From Algiphilus sp965216485 (GTDB lineage Bacteria > Pseudomonadota > Gammaproteobacteria > Nevskiales > Nevskiaceae): a stretch of 64,000 nucleotides of DNA. Both the position numbers and the translations under genes were made by a program. The DNA lies in contig NZ_OZ244162.1 of NCBI RefSeq assembly GCF_965216485.1, positions 1,302,001 through 1,366,000 on the forward strand, given 5' to 3'. Shown here in pieces: positions 34,933-43,429 of this stretch. Each line of letters begins with the position of its first letter. Positions within the stretch are counted from its first letter, which is position 1. The notes below the pieces were generated by a model. That model made no database searches and was not told the origin of the DNA. It saw only the letters and a list, made by a program, of their open reading frames with translations.

Positions 34933-35697
34933 ATGACCGAATTTCCGGCGGGCGCCGCGTGGGTACTGGGCGGTAGTGGCGGCATCGGCAGCGTCATCGC
35001 ACGCTGTCTGGCCGAGGGCGGTAGCGACGTTGCCATCGGCTATCGCAGCAAGGGTGACAAGGCTGAGGCCGTGGCGGCTACGCTTCGCGAGACTGGGCGC
35101 AAGGCCAGCACGCACGCACTGGATGTCACCGACCCTGCATCCATCGGCGCCGCGTTGAAGGCCGTGCTCGCCGAGCACGGGCAGCTGCATACGGTGGTCT
35201 TCGCGGCCGGCCCCGTGGTCGAGCAGATGCTGCTGGCCGATACCCCCGTGGAAGCCTGGCGCAAGGCGGTCGACACCGAGCAGCACGGTCTTTTCCAGGT
35301 CATCAAGGCCTGTCTGCCGGCCCTGCGCGAGAGTCACGGCAGCGTGGTGCACATCGGCTCAGCCGGCGATCGCTGGTGGCCTCCGATGGACGGTCTGTCC
35401 GTTATTCCAAAGGCGGCCAATGAGGCACTGATCCGCGGTATCGCCAAGGAGGAGGGCGCCAACGGCGTGCGCGCGAATTCGGTGCTGGTCGGTGTCATCG
35501 AAGCCGGCATGTTCCTCGAACTGCTGGAGCGCGGGGTCTTCGACGAGCACTGGATTCGCGAAACCAAGAAGCTGCTCGCCCTCAAGCGCTGGGGCAAGCC
35601 GGAGGACATCGGCGAAGCCGTGCGTTTCCTCGCATCCCGGCGCGCCAACTACATCACGGGCGAGCAGATCAATGTCTCGGGTGGTTTCGGCGTCTGA
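34933..35697 (+). CDS. SDR-family protein with Tyr replaced by Ser
   Basis: A 254-residue SDR with cofactor motif LGGSGGIGSVIA and C-terminal YITGEQINVSGG. The catalytic Ser143 (HIGSAGD) and Lys160 are present, but the Tyr position holds Ser156 (SVIPK instead of YxxxK), so the usual proton donor is missing. RYRSK after strand 2 suggests NADP preference. It is last in the DUF3604 operon, 38 bases after the LolA-like gene. It may be a binding or regulatory protein or use a non-standard chemistry. Confidence 0.85.
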   Translation: MTEFPAGAAWVLGGSGGIGSVIARCLAEGGSDVAIGYRSKGDKAEAVAATLRETGRKASTHALDVTDPASIGAALKAVLAEHGQLHTVVFAAGPVVEQMLLADTPVEAWRKAVDTEQHGLFQVIKACLPALRESHGSVVHIGSAGDRWWPPMDGLSVIPKAANEALIRGIAKEEGANGVRANSVLVGVIEAGMFLELLERGVFDEHWIRETKKLLALKRWGKPEDIGEAVRFLASRRANYITGEQINVSGGFGV

Positions 35698-35743
35698 ATC
35701 GAGTAATTCATCTCGCACTCAGCATCGCAGTGCAGCATGATGG

Positions 35744-35787
35744 GGGTGTGTGCGGGCTTGATGCGTCGCATCAGGGCGCGCACACCC
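35744..35787 (+). terminator. Long 44-base stem-loop between the SDR and lipoprotein genes
   Basis: An outer 11-bp stem starting GGGTGTGTGCG and ending CGCGCACACCC (one G-T pair) encloses a second stem TGATGCG/CGCATCA, separated by a small asymmetric bulge. It lies 46 bases after the SDR stop and ends 25 bases before the lipoprotein ATG. There is no T-run, so it may be a Rho-type end or a 5' leader structure for the lipoprotein mRNA. Confidence 0.6.
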
Positions 35788-35812
35788 ACTTGATTCCCGA
35801 AAGGAGGGAGTA

Positions 35813-36052
35813 ATGACGACTGCCAGCGAAACCCGTACCGGACTCAGCGCACTGCGCGCTTTGGCACTTGCCCTGTTCATGGGCGTGGGTTCCATCGCCC
35901 TGCTCAGCGGCTGTGATTCCAATGACGGCCCGGCCGAGGAAATGGGCGAATCCATCGACGAAGCCGCCGAGGAAGCGGGCGATGCGATGGAAGAAGCCGG
36001 CGACGAGATGGAAGAGACCGCCGACGAGATGGAGGACAGCAGCGACTACTAA
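35813..36052 (+). CDS. Small acidic lipoprotein with heptad repeats
   Basis: A 79-residue protein with a long N-terminal region, membrane segment (LRALALALFMGVGSIALLSG) and lipobox LLSGC. The mature part is very acidic and contains three successive seven-residue units: EEAGDAM, EEAGDEM, EETADEM. This gives an amphipathic helix or coiled coil, as in Braun-type lipoproteins, but there is no C-terminal Lys for peptidoglycan attachment. Ribosome site AAAGGAGGGAGTA is strong. It is bounded by a large upstream stem-loop and a strong terminator, so it is a separate and probably abundant transcript. Function unknown. Confidence 0.85.
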   Translation: MTTASETRTGLSALRALALALFMGVGSIALLSGCDSNDGPAEEMGESIDEAAEEAGDAMEEAGDEMEETADEMEDSSDY

Positions 36053-36066
36053 GTTGCTGCGTTCTC

Positions 36067-36101
36067 GCCCCGGCCGCGCTCGGCGGCCGGGGCTTTTCTT
36101 T
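36067..36101 (+). terminator. Rho-independent terminator after the small lipoprotein gene
   Basis: GCCCCGGCCG and CGGCCGGGGC form a perfect 10-bp stem with a 7-base loop, followed by TTTTCTTT. It is 14 bases after the stop codon. Confidence 0.92.
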
Positions 36102-36134
36102 GCATATGTGTGCGCACAGCCGCACCTGTAGACG

Positions 36135-36830
36135 ATGCCTGCAAACCTCCCGACCCTGTTTCGCCCCCGTTGGATGGCTGCGGGCGCCGCGCTGATGCTT
36201 GTACTCGGGCTGACGGCGCTGTGGCGCTGGAGCCCACTCGGCGAATGGGCGACGTCCGACAATCTTGAGACCCATGTCGAGACACTGGCGCACAGCCCAT
36301 GGGCGCTGCTGAGCCTGGGCCTGTTGTATGTGCTGGCGACTCCGGTCATGTTCCCGCTGACGGCGCTCAACCTGGCATTGATTGTCGTGATGGGCCCATG
36401 GGTGGGCATGGCCTATGCGCTCTACGGCAGTCTGCTGGCCGGCCTGTGCGCCTACTGGGCGGGGCTGCATCTGGGGCAGCCCGCCCTGGACCGCTGGGGC
36501 AACGCCAAGGTGGACAAGGCCCTGAGGGTCGTCCGTGAAAGCGGCGTGCCGGGTTTGATTCTGCTGCGCATCATGCCGATCGCCCCCTATCCGGTGGTTA
36601 ATCTCGTCCTTGGTGCCGGTGGCGTCCGTGGCCTTCCCTTTGTCGTCGGCACGGTACTCGGCATTCTCCCCGCGCTGCTGCTCATGGGGGTGGTCGGCTT
36701 TCAGCTGCGCTCGGTGCTACAGGAGCCCTCGGCGGAGGGGGTGGCGGTGCTGGCGGTCATCGCTTTGGGCTGTCTGGCACTGGCCTTCTGGGTCAAGCAC
36801 AGGGTGACGGCGCGACTCGAACAGGCCTGA
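36135..36830 (+). CDS. TVP38/TMEM64 (VTT/DedA-like) membrane protein
   Basis: A 231-residue protein with about six hydrophobic segments. The VTT core is visible as TPVMFPLTALNLALIVVMGPWVGMAYALYGS, then ILLRIMPIAPYPVVNLVLGAGGV with the conserved Arg and Pro residues. DedA/VTT proteins act in phospholipid scrambling or lipid carrier recycling. It starts an operon with an EEP-type enzyme and a cardiolipin synthase, paralleling E. coli ybhP-clsB-ybhN but with a VTT protein as the membrane partner. That context supports a phospholipid role. Confidence 0.88.
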   Translation: MPANLPTLFRPRWMAAGAALMLVLGLTALWRWSPLGEWATSDNLETHVETLAHSPWALLSLGLLYVLATPVMFPLTALNLALIVVMGPWVGMAYALYGSLLAGLCAYWAGLHLGQPALDRWGNAKVDKALRVVRESGVPGLILLRIMPIAPYPVVNLVLGAGGVRGLPFVVGTVLGILPALLLMGVVGFQLRSVLQEPSAEGVAVLAVIALGCLALAFWVKHRVTARLEQA

Positions 36831-36854
36831 CTGGCCAAACAGAAGCTCGGATCG

Positions 36855-37619
36855 ATGATGCAGAAGGAGGCGCAAATTCGCGTCCTTACGCTCAACATGC
36901 ACAAGGGCTTCTCCGCCTGGAACAGGCGCTTCGTGCTGCACGAACTGCGTGACGCCATCCGGCGCGCCGATGCGGATGTTGTGTTATTGCAGGAAGTGCT
37001 CGGAGCGCATCAGGAGCATTCCACCCGCTGGGAGCACTGGCCAGAGCAGGGGCAATACGAATTCCTCGCGGATACCGTCTGGTCCGCCTATGCCTATGGT
37101 CGGAACGCGGTGTACTCAGAGGGGCATCACGGTAACGCGATCCTTTCCAAGTTCCCCATCCTCCATTGGCATAACCACGATGTGTCGATCCCGGACGCGG
37201 AGAAGCGCGGCCTGCTGCACTGCCAACTCGCGATTCCGGGTTGGACATCCCCCTTGCATGCTGTATGCGTGCATCTGGGGCTGCGCGAGGCGCAACGCCG
37301 GGACCAGATCGCAGGTCTGTGCGCCATGGTGGAGCAACACATCGGCGATGACGCGCCCCTGCTGATCGGCGGCGACTTCAACGATTGGCGTGGTCGCGCT
37401 CATGCCCCGTTGACCGAGCGCCTCGGTGTGCGCGAGGTCTTCGTGGAGCACACTGGCAGGGCGGCGCGCAGCTTCCCGGTGTGGTGGCCGTTGCTGCGCC
37501 TGGACCGCGTCTACCTCCGCAATCTGAACCACGCTCGAGCCGAGGTGCTGCGCGGTCGGCCGTGGCGCACACTCTCCGATCACGCGCCCTTGACGCTGGA
37601 TATCACCACACGCCCATGA
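36855..37619 (+). CDS. Endonuclease/exonuclease/phosphatase (EEP) family protein, YbhP-like
   Basis: A 254-residue EEP-fold metalloenzyme. LTLNMHKGFSAWNRRF is the first metal motif (Asn), DVVLLQEVLG carries the Glu, LIGGDFNDWRGR carries Asp-x-Asn, and LSDHAPLTLDI carries the Asp-His pair. In E. coli ybhP is next to clsB, which encodes a cardiolipin synthase, so a lipid-head-group phosphodiesterase role is plausible. It starts 24 bases after the VTT gene, and its stop overlaps the clsB start (ATGA). Confidence 0.9.
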   Translation: MMQKEAQIRVLTLNMHKGFSAWNRRFVLHELRDAIRRADADVVLLQEVLGAHQEHSTRWEHWPEQGQYEFLADTVWSAYAYGRNAVYSEGHHGNAILSKFPILHWHNHDVSIPDAEKRGLLHCQLAIPGWTSPLHAVCVHLGLREAQRRDQIAGLCAMVEQHIGDDAPLLIGGDFNDWRGRAHAPLTERLGVREVFVEHTGRAARSFPVWWPLLRLDRVYLRNLNHARAEVLRGRPWRTLSDHAPLTLDITTRP

Positions 37620-38878
37620 CCGAGCCCAGCTGGCGGGAAGACAACGCCATCGATCTGCTGGAGAACGGTGAGGAATTCTTCCCTGCCGTCTTCGATGACA
37701 TTCGTGCCGCACGGCATGAAGTCATCATCGAAACCTTCATCTGGTATGAGGATGCCATCGGCCGTGGCCTGCGTGAGGTGCTGATCGGGGCCGCTGCGCG
37801 TGGCGTGAAGGTCGACATCACGGTGGATGGGCATGGCTCGGCGCTGCTGGGCAAGGATTTCATCCAGCCGCTGACCGATGCCGGCGGGCGTGTCCATGTC
37901 TTCGGTCCCATGGCGCCCAAGCTCGGCAAGCATCCCAATCTGCTGCACCGTCTCCACCGCAAGATCGTGGTGATCGACGGTCGTATTGCGCACATTGGCG
38001 GCATCAACTTTTCGGATGCGCATATGCGCTACTACGGCCCGGAGTCGAAGCAGGACTACGCTGTGCGCATGCAGGGTCCGGTGGTCGAGGATATCCGGCA
38101 CTTCTGCTATCAGGCGATTGGCGAAAGTGCCGAGCCGCGCTGGCGACGCCTCGGCGATGTCCTGCGTCGGGTCCCCAGTGAATGGCTGAACCCGCGCGCC
38201 AGTGCGCAGGCGCTGTTCATCACCCGCGACAACACCCGTCATCGCCACGATATCGAGGCCATGTACCTGAAGGCGCTGCGCGGCGCGCAGCGGGATGTGG
38301 TCATCATGAACAGCTATTTCTATCCCAGTTATCGATTCCTGCGCGCCATGCGGCAGGCGGTACAGCGTGGGGTACGGCTGCGCCTCATCCTGCAGGGCAA
38401 TCCGGACAAGCAGTACGTCAAGTTCGCCAGCCGCACGCTGTATGACTACCTCATCGGCATCGGTGTCGAAGTCTGGGAGTACGTGGAGCGGCCTTCGCAC
38501 GCCAAGGTCGCGGTCGTTGATGACCACTGGGCCACGGTCGGCTCCAGCAACCTCGACCCCTTCAGCCTCGCTCTGAATCTGGAAGCCAATCTGGTGGTGC
38601 GCGATCGGGCACTCAATCGCGCACTGCGCGCCAGTCTGGAGCGCGTGCTGGCGCAGCACTCGCGGCCGGTCACGCGCGCCGAAGTGGCGCACCGGCACCG
38701 GCTCTGGCACCTGTGGCGCACGATGTCCTTCCACTTGTTGCGCTATCTGCCGAAGTTGGTTCGGCTGATTCCGGTGAAATCGATCCGCGTCGCCACTATC
38801 GAGAGGGCGCAGGAAGACCTCGGCCCGGGCGACCGCAAGATCGGCCACGCCGAACGGCAGCTCAACCGACTGCCCTAG
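37616..38878 (+). CDS. clsB: Cardiolipin synthase B-type phospholipase D family enzyme
   Basis: A 420-residue enzyme with two HKD motifs, HRKIVVIDG (His114, Lys116) and HAKVAVVDD (His295, Lys297), each followed by the G(G/S)xN context (IGGINFSD, GSSNLDPFS). ClsB-type enzymes join phosphatidylglycerol and phosphatidylethanolamine or a second PG to make cardiolipin. The start ATG 37616 overlaps the EEP stop by 4 bases; a long upstream in-frame extension is only the shadow of the EEP gene. No N-terminal membrane helices, as in ClsB rather than ClsA. Confidence 0.93.
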   Translation: MTEPSWREDNAIDLLENGEEFFPAVFDDIRAARHEVIIETFIWYEDAIGRGLREVLIGAAARGVKVDITVDGHGSALLGKDFIQPLTDAGGRVHVFGPMAPKLGKHPNLLHRLHRKIVVIDGRIAHIGGINFSDAHMRYYGPESKQDYAVRMQGPVVEDIRHFCYQAIGESAEPRWRRLGDVLRRVPSEWLNPRASAQALFITRDNTRHRHDIEAMYLKALRGAQRDVVIMNSYFYPSYRFLRAMRQAVQRGVRLRLILQGNPDKQYVKFASRTLYDYLIGIGVEVWEYVERPSHAKVAVVDDHWATVGSSNLDPFSLALNLEANLVVRDRALNRALRASLERVLAQHSRPVTRAEVAHRHRLWHLWRTMSFHLLRYLPKLVRLIPVKSIRVATIERAQEDLGPGDRKIGHAERQLNRLP

Positions 38879-38981
38879 TCGCTGCCAGCTCATCCATCTG
38901 CGCGAGGCCGACGTCGACGCGCTGGGTCAGCCTTGCTGTGCACAAAGTTGCTTTATTCACGCACACGAGGAGACCCAAGCC

Positions 38982-39476
38982 ATGGGGCTGAACCTGGAAG
39001 CCATCGAGCTCATTCGCCAGCTCAAGTACCGCTATTTCCGTGCCATTGATACCGCGGACCTGGAGACGCTGAAGGATGTCTTCACCGAAGACGCCACGGT
39101 CTGCTACGTCGGTGGGACCTACCGCTTTGAAGCCGAAGGCCGCGACAAGATCCTGGAGGCGCTCAGCTACGCCTTCCACGCCGAGGCCATTGCCTTCCAT
39201 CACGGCAACCACCCGGAAATCGAAGTGCACTCCGACTTCGAAGCCAGCGGCCGCTGGTATCTGCGCGACTGGTTCCTGGACCTGCGCCGCAAGAAGACCA
39301 CCGACGGCGCCTCCTTCTACAAGGACAAGTACGTCTACAAGGATGGCGCCTGGCGCATCCAGCACAGCGGTTACGAACGCGTGTGGGAAATCGTCGAACC
39401 CGTCACCCACACCCCCAACATCACCGCGCACTACCTCGCCAAGCACGGCAAGGTGCTTCCGGAAGGGATGGAGTAG
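38982..39476 (+). CDS. SnoaL/NTF2-like protein
   Basis: A 164-residue NTF2-fold protein: LNLEAIELIRQLKYRYFRAIDTADLETL, FTEDATVCYVGG, GRDKILEALSY and DKYVYKDGAWRIQHSGYERVWE. Similar proteins are annotated as nuclear transport factor 2 family or SnoaL-like in steroid and aromatic degraders. Ribosome site GAGGAGACCCAAGCC. It stands alone between the clsB and lipoprotein genes. Substrate and reaction are unknown. Confidence 0.87.
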   Translation: MGLNLEAIELIRQLKYRYFRAIDTADLETLKDVFTEDATVCYVGGTYRFEAEGRDKILEALSYAFHAEAIAFHHGNHPEIEVHSDFEASGRWYLRDWFLDLRRKKTTDGASFYKDKYVYKDGAWRIQHSGYERVWEIVEPVTHTPNITAHYLAKHGKVLPEGME

Positions 39477-39548
39477 AACGAAATTGCCCTGACGGGAGGC
39501 GTCGGTCGCCTTCTATGCTGCGCTGATACCGAGAAGGAGACAGGGACA

Positions 39549-41084
39549 ATGCAGCAGGCATCGGGTCAGGAATCCCGTCGCGCCCCGCGTTGGGGCGTGA
39601 CGGCTTTGTTCACGCTCAGCATCGTGCTCGCGGCATGCTCGGATGAAGCGGGTCCGGTGGGCCTTGACGCGACGCAGGCCGGCGGCGCGCGCACGGCGCA
39701 GCGTCCGCCGGATCTCCCGGGCCAGCGGCCCGAGCGCCCCCAGTTTCCGGGTGGGGTGGGCTGCGGCTGGCAGGCGGCTTCCGACATCAACGTCACGAAT
39801 ATCGCCTTCCCGGATGACTCCGCCAAGTACTGGGTGGCGACCGTGCCGCATACCCCCGGTACGCGATTGCGGATCGACGGCCGCTTTGGCCACATGCGCT
39901 ACTTCTCCTTCAATGTCTACGACCCATTGATCCGCCCGGTGGATGCGCTTGCCGACGCGGAACTGGTCCCCGCGGATGCGGAGCAGTCCAATCCCTTCGT
40001 GGATGAGCGCGCACCGCTGGGTGGTAGTTACACCGCCTATGTGGAGTTCGGCCCGAAGCCGGAAACACCCGCACCCAACACCATGTATTCCGGGGTCATC
40101 CCGACGGGCGCGAACGCGGCACCGAACCCGGTGGGAACCGCGATCATGTATCGCAGCTACGTGCCAGAGGCGGGATTCGACTTTGAAGGGGGTGTCGGTC
40201 TGCCGGTGCTCACGCTGGAGACGGCCGACGGCAGCCAGACCCTGCTGCCCTATGCCGACTGTGCCGAGCCGCTGATCCCCACCGGGGGCGGCGTGGTGCC
40301 CGACCCCGGACTCAACGATCTGCTGCTAACCGTCGATCTGCCCGATGCGCTGCTAGGCCTGGTCACGATCCCAACGGCGACCATGCCGCCTTCGACGCGC
40401 GTGTTCTACGGATTGCCAACCACCGCGCTGCAGATTCTGGGCAATGCTTTGGGGGTCCCTCTGGGAGAGGAGGCGAGCGGTCTGCCCCTGTCCGGCGGGG
40501 GCGGCTTTCTGAGCAATCTCCATAACGACTACGCCACGGTGGGTTTTGCGCGCCGTTTCGGTTCGGCCTACGTGGTGCGGGCGCGGGCACCCAGCTGGCG
40601 CGGTGCCGCCGGTGTGCCTTGGGGCAGAGAGCAGATGCGCTACTGGTCCATCTGTCAGAACGAATTTCTCACCCAGCGTTTTGTCGACTGCGCCCGCGAT
40701 GAGGAAGTGGCGCTGGATGCGCAGGGCTTTTTTACCGTGATGGTGACCGACCCTGCCGACCGTCCCGAATGGGCGACTGCCGAAAACGGCATTACCTGGT
40801 TGCCGTGGGGGCCGTTCCCGGATGGGCTGATCATCTACCGCCACATGCTGCCAAACCCAGGCTTCGATCAGGCGATTCAGAACGTGCCGCAGGGCACTGC
40901 GCCGGAGGCCGTCTTGGGCGATTACACGCCCGTCGGTGCCTATTGCTATGCGGCGCAACTGGTGCAGGCACCTGCCTCCGCCGCCGCGCTGTTCGAAGGA
41001 TGCCGGGATGCCACCCTCGACCGCGGCGAGCAGACGGGCTTGCTGACCGGGTTGCAGCCCACCGGAGTGCCACCCGCAGAGTAG
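39549..41084 (+). CDS. Large secreted lipoprotein of unknown function
   Basis: A 511-residue protein with a lipobox LAAC after an N-terminal helix (WGVTALFTLSIV), then a proline-rich linker and a long beta-rich body. Segments such as DSAKYWVATVPHTPGTRLRIDGRFGHMRYFSFNVYD recall the beta-sandwich of DUF1214/DUF1254-type proteins, and eight or so Cys residues in the mature part suggest disulfides. I do not recognise the family with confidence. It is probably anchored to the outer membrane. Followed by a strong terminator, so monocistronic. Confidence 0.8.
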   Translation: MQQASGQESRRAPRWGVTALFTLSIVLAACSDEAGPVGLDATQAGGARTAQRPPDLPGQRPERPQFPGGVGCGWQAASDINVTNIAFPDDSAKYWVATVPHTPGTRLRIDGRFGHMRYFSFNVYDPLIRPVDALADAELVPADAEQSNPFVDERAPLGGSYTAYVEFGPKPETPAPNTMYSGVIPTGANAAPNPVGTAIMYRSYVPEAGFDFEGGVGLPVLTLETADGSQTLLPYADCAEPLIPTGGGVVPDPGLNDLLLTVDLPDALLGLVTIPTATMPPSTRVFYGLPTTALQILGNALGVPLGEEASGLPLSGGGGFLSNLHNDYATVGFARRFGSAYVVRARAPSWRGAAGVPWGREQMRYWSICQNEFLTQRFVDCARDEEVALDAQGFFTVMVTDPADRPEWATAENGITWLPWGPFPDGLIIYRHMLPNPGFDQAIQNVPQGTAPEAVLGDYTPVGAYCYAAQLVQAPASAAALFEGCRDATLDRGEQTGLLTGLQPTGVPPAE

Positions 41085-41172
41085 CTTTCGAGCATGAAAG
41101 CGGGGTAAGGTTGGCCTTGAGGGATGGAGTAAGACCGGCGAGGGGGGAGACGATCTCGCGGTAAGCGACACC

Positions 41173-41209
41173 AGGGGCGCCCGCAAAAGCTGGCGCCCCT
41201 TTTGTTTTG
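41173..41209 (+). terminator. Rho-independent terminator after the large lipoprotein gene
   Basis: AGGGGCGCC and GGCGCCCCT form a perfect 9-bp stem around a 10-base loop, followed by TTTGTTTT. It lies about 90 bases after the stop codon. Confidence 0.9.
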
Positions 41210-41300
41210 GCGTCATCTCCAGCCTCGTTGTAGTGGACTCGTGATCGTCATGCGCCTGTGCCACTATGGAAGTCGTCGATGGCATTCGAGGAGCGGCGCG

Positions 41301-42809
41301 ATGACCCTCCACGATTACGATGTACTGATCATTGGCGCCGGCCTGTCCGGTATCGGCACCGCCTGCCACCTCCGGCGGGAGCAGCCGGAGCGCACACTCG
41401 CCATTCTGGAAGGCCGCGAACGCCTCGGTGGCACCTGGGATCTGTTCCGCTATCCGGGGATTCGTTCGGATTCCGATATCGCCACCTTCAGTTTCTCCTT
41501 CAAGCCATTGCGCTCGCGTCAGTTCCTGGCGGACGGCCCCACCATCCGCAACTATCTGGAAGAAACCGTGCGCGAAGCGGGCCTGGGCGACAGCATTCAC
41601 TATGGCCTGCAGGTCACGGAAGCGGACTGGTCCAGCGCCTCCCAGCGCTGGCTCGTGACGGCCGTGCACAAGGCCAGCGGTGCGCAGCGCCAGTTCCGCT
41701 GCCGCTTCCTGGTCTGCGGCACCGGCTACTACAACTACGCCCACGGCTACCGTCCGCGCTTCCCTGGAGAAAGTGCCTTCAAGGGGCAGTGGGTCCACCC
41801 CCAGGCCTGGCCGGAAGATCTCGACTATGCCGGCAAGCGCGTGCTGGTCATCGGCAGCGGTGCCACTGCCGTCACGCTGGTGCCGGCCATGGCCGATACC
41901 GCCGCGCATGTGACGATGCTGCAGCGTTCGCCGAGCTACATCTTCTCGCTGCCGAACACGGACCACATGGCCAATCTGCTGGCGCGCGTGCTGCCCCGGT
42001 CCTGGGTGGATCGCATCGTGCGCGGACGCAACATCGTCATCCAACGCAGTCTGTTCATGGCCTGCCGCGCCTGGCCGAAGACGATGCGCAAGCTTCTGCT
42101 GGCCCGGGTGCGGCGGCAGGTGGGGCCGAAGGTGCCCATGCGCCACTTCACCCCGGACTACATGCCATGGGACGAGCGGCTCTGCTTCGTGCCCGACGGC
42201 GACCTGCTGCTGGCGTTGCGGGATGGCAAGGCCTCGGTGGTCACTGACCGCATCGCCAGCTTCACGGCCGACGGTGTGCAGCTGGCATCGGGCGCACATC
42301 TGCAGGCGGACATCGTCATTACCGCCACCGGCCTGGAGCTGCAGGTCCTCGGCGGCATGACCCTGAAGGTGGACGGCGAGGCCCAGCCGCTGCAGGACAA
42401 GATGAGCTACAAGGGGCTCATGATCGAGGAAATCCCGAATTTTGCGTGGATTGTCGGTTACACCAATGCCTCGTGGACGCTGAAATCCGATATTTCGGCG
42501 CGCTACCTGTGCCGTCTCTTCGAGCACATGGATATTCACCGTCACGGCGCGGCGATCCCGAAGGCGCGCGGCGATCACGCCACGGACAACGGCATCCTGG
42601 ATGCGCTGCAATCTGGCTACGTACGGCGCGGCAGTCATCTATTGCCACGGCAGGGGCGGGCGCTGCCGTGGCGGGTGATGATGCATTACGGCATGGATCG
42701 TCGCCTGCTGCTCAGGGAGCCCATTGACGATGGCTTCCTTCGCTTCGAGAAGGCCAAGCAAACACCAACCAGGGCCGAAGAGGCGGTGCAGCGGTCCGCT
42801 GCAGCCTAG
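41301..42809 (+). CDS. Flavin-containing monooxygenase, type I Baeyer-Villiger class
   Basis: A 502-residue flavoprotein with the N-terminal FAD motif IIGAGLSGIGTACHLRRE, the second nucleotide motif VIGSGATAVTLVPAM, and a perfect Baeyer-Villiger fingerprint FKGQWVHPQAWP at residues 160-171 (FxGxxxHxxxWP). It would insert oxygen next to a ketone with NADPH and O2, for example ring ketones of terpenoids or sterols. I chose ATG 41301, 8 bases after GGAG; longer in-frame starts lack similarity. It is convergent with the NTF2-like gene and may belong to the same regulon as the XRE regulator. Confidence 0.93.
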   Translation: MTLHDYDVLIIGAGLSGIGTACHLRREQPERTLAILEGRERLGGTWDLFRYPGIRSDSDIATFSFSFKPLRSRQFLADGPTIRNYLEETVREAGLGDSIHYGLQVTEADWSSASQRWLVTAVHKASGAQRQFRCRFLVCGTGYYNYAHGYRPRFPGESAFKGQWVHPQAWPEDLDYAGKRVLVIGSGATAVTLVPAMADTAAHVTMLQRSPSYIFSLPNTDHMANLLARVLPRSWVDRIVRGRNIVIQRSLFMACRAWPKTMRKLLLARVRRQVGPKVPMRHFTPDYMPWDERLCFVPDGDLLLALRDGKASVVTDRIASFTADGVQLASGAHLQADIVITATGLELQVLGGMTLKVDGEAQPLQDKMSYKGLMIEEIPNFAWIVGYTNASWTLKSDISARYLCRLFEHMDIHRHGAAIPKARGDHATDNGILDALQSGYVRRGSHLLPRQGRALPWRVMMHYGMDRRLLLREPIDDGFLRFEKAKQTPTRAEEAVQRSAAA

Positions 42810-42867
42810 GCCGAGCCGCCGCCGATCCCGCAGAGCGCGGGAGAACGGCGAGCAATTAGCGGATCGG

Positions 42868-43323
42868 TCAGGCGTAGCGCGGATCGAGATCCTGGCCGAA
42901 TTCGTGTATCCAGCCCAGCGCCTGCTGCACGTCGACATGCTGCGGGTCGTAGAAGTCCAGCATCAGGTCGATCTTGCCGTCGCGGAAACCCCAGTGCCCT
43001 TCGGCCTGAAAGGCGAGCACCCAGTCGCCCCCACGCTTGTATTCGCTGAGAATGTTGCAGCGAAGGTACCCCGGCTCGTCCACCCGAATCGCCAGCGGTG
43101 TCCAGCGCCGGCCGTCCATGCGGCGATCGAAATTGCGGACCGATTGCGCCAGGCCGGCGAGTACGGCGTCGCGGCCACGGACATGGGCAGCAAAGGGGGC
43201 GCCCATCACGCGGTATTCCACGTCCTCGGCCAGCAAGGGCTGCAATCGGTCCCACTCGTCATCCTGGACCGTGGCCTCAAAGGCATCGATCCACGTCCGC
43301 CACTGACTCAGAACATCCGGCAT
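42868..43323 (-). CDS. NTF2-like/SnoaL-type protein
   Basis: A 151-residue NTF2-fold protein: VLSQWRTWIDAFEATVQDDEWDRLQPLLAEDVEYRV, FAAHVRGRDAVLAGLAQSV and DGKIDLMLDFYDPQ. The start is ATG 43323; longer in-frame starts would run into the divergent regulator gene's leader. The divergent XRE regulator is 106 bases away and a palindrome lies between, so it is probably that regulator's target. Its role may be dehydration or isomerisation of a small hydrophobic substrate, but this is not shown by the sequence. Confidence 0.86.
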   Translation of the reverse strand: MPDVLSQWRTWIDAFEATVQDDEWDRLQPLLAEDVEYRVMGAPFAAHVRGRDAVLAGLAQSVRNFDRRMDGRRWTPLAIRVDEPGYLRCNILSEYKRGGDWVLAFQAEGHWGFRDGKIDLMLDFYDPQHVDVQQALGWIHEFGQDLDPRYA

Positions 43324-43379
43324 CGTGCGACTCCGTTGTGAAGGAGCTGCCAATGTCCAGTGCCTGCCCGTGCGCGGCA

Positions 43380-43395
43380 ATTCCCGTTGGGGAAT
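43380..43395. promoter_or_regulatory. Candidate operator of the XRE-MmyB regulator
   Basis: ATTCCC and GGGAAT are perfect arms around GTTG, between the divergent NTF2-like and regulator genes, 35 bases before the regulator start. XRE-MmyB regulators usually control their divergent neighbour. Confidence 0.5.
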
Positions 43396-43429
43396 AGGCA
43401 GGGCGGCAGGCGCAGGGCATGATGTGGCC

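Noticed and set aside
41229..41239. TGTAGTGGACT matching the MerR-type operator of the glutaredoxin-MauE gene
   Set aside because: The second arm of the inverted repeat is missing and no -35/-10 layout is present before the monooxygenase, so it is probably chance.
40353..42638. Minus-strand open frame of 761 codons
   Set aside because: It is antisense to the large lipoprotein and the monooxygenase genes and crosses a strong terminator.
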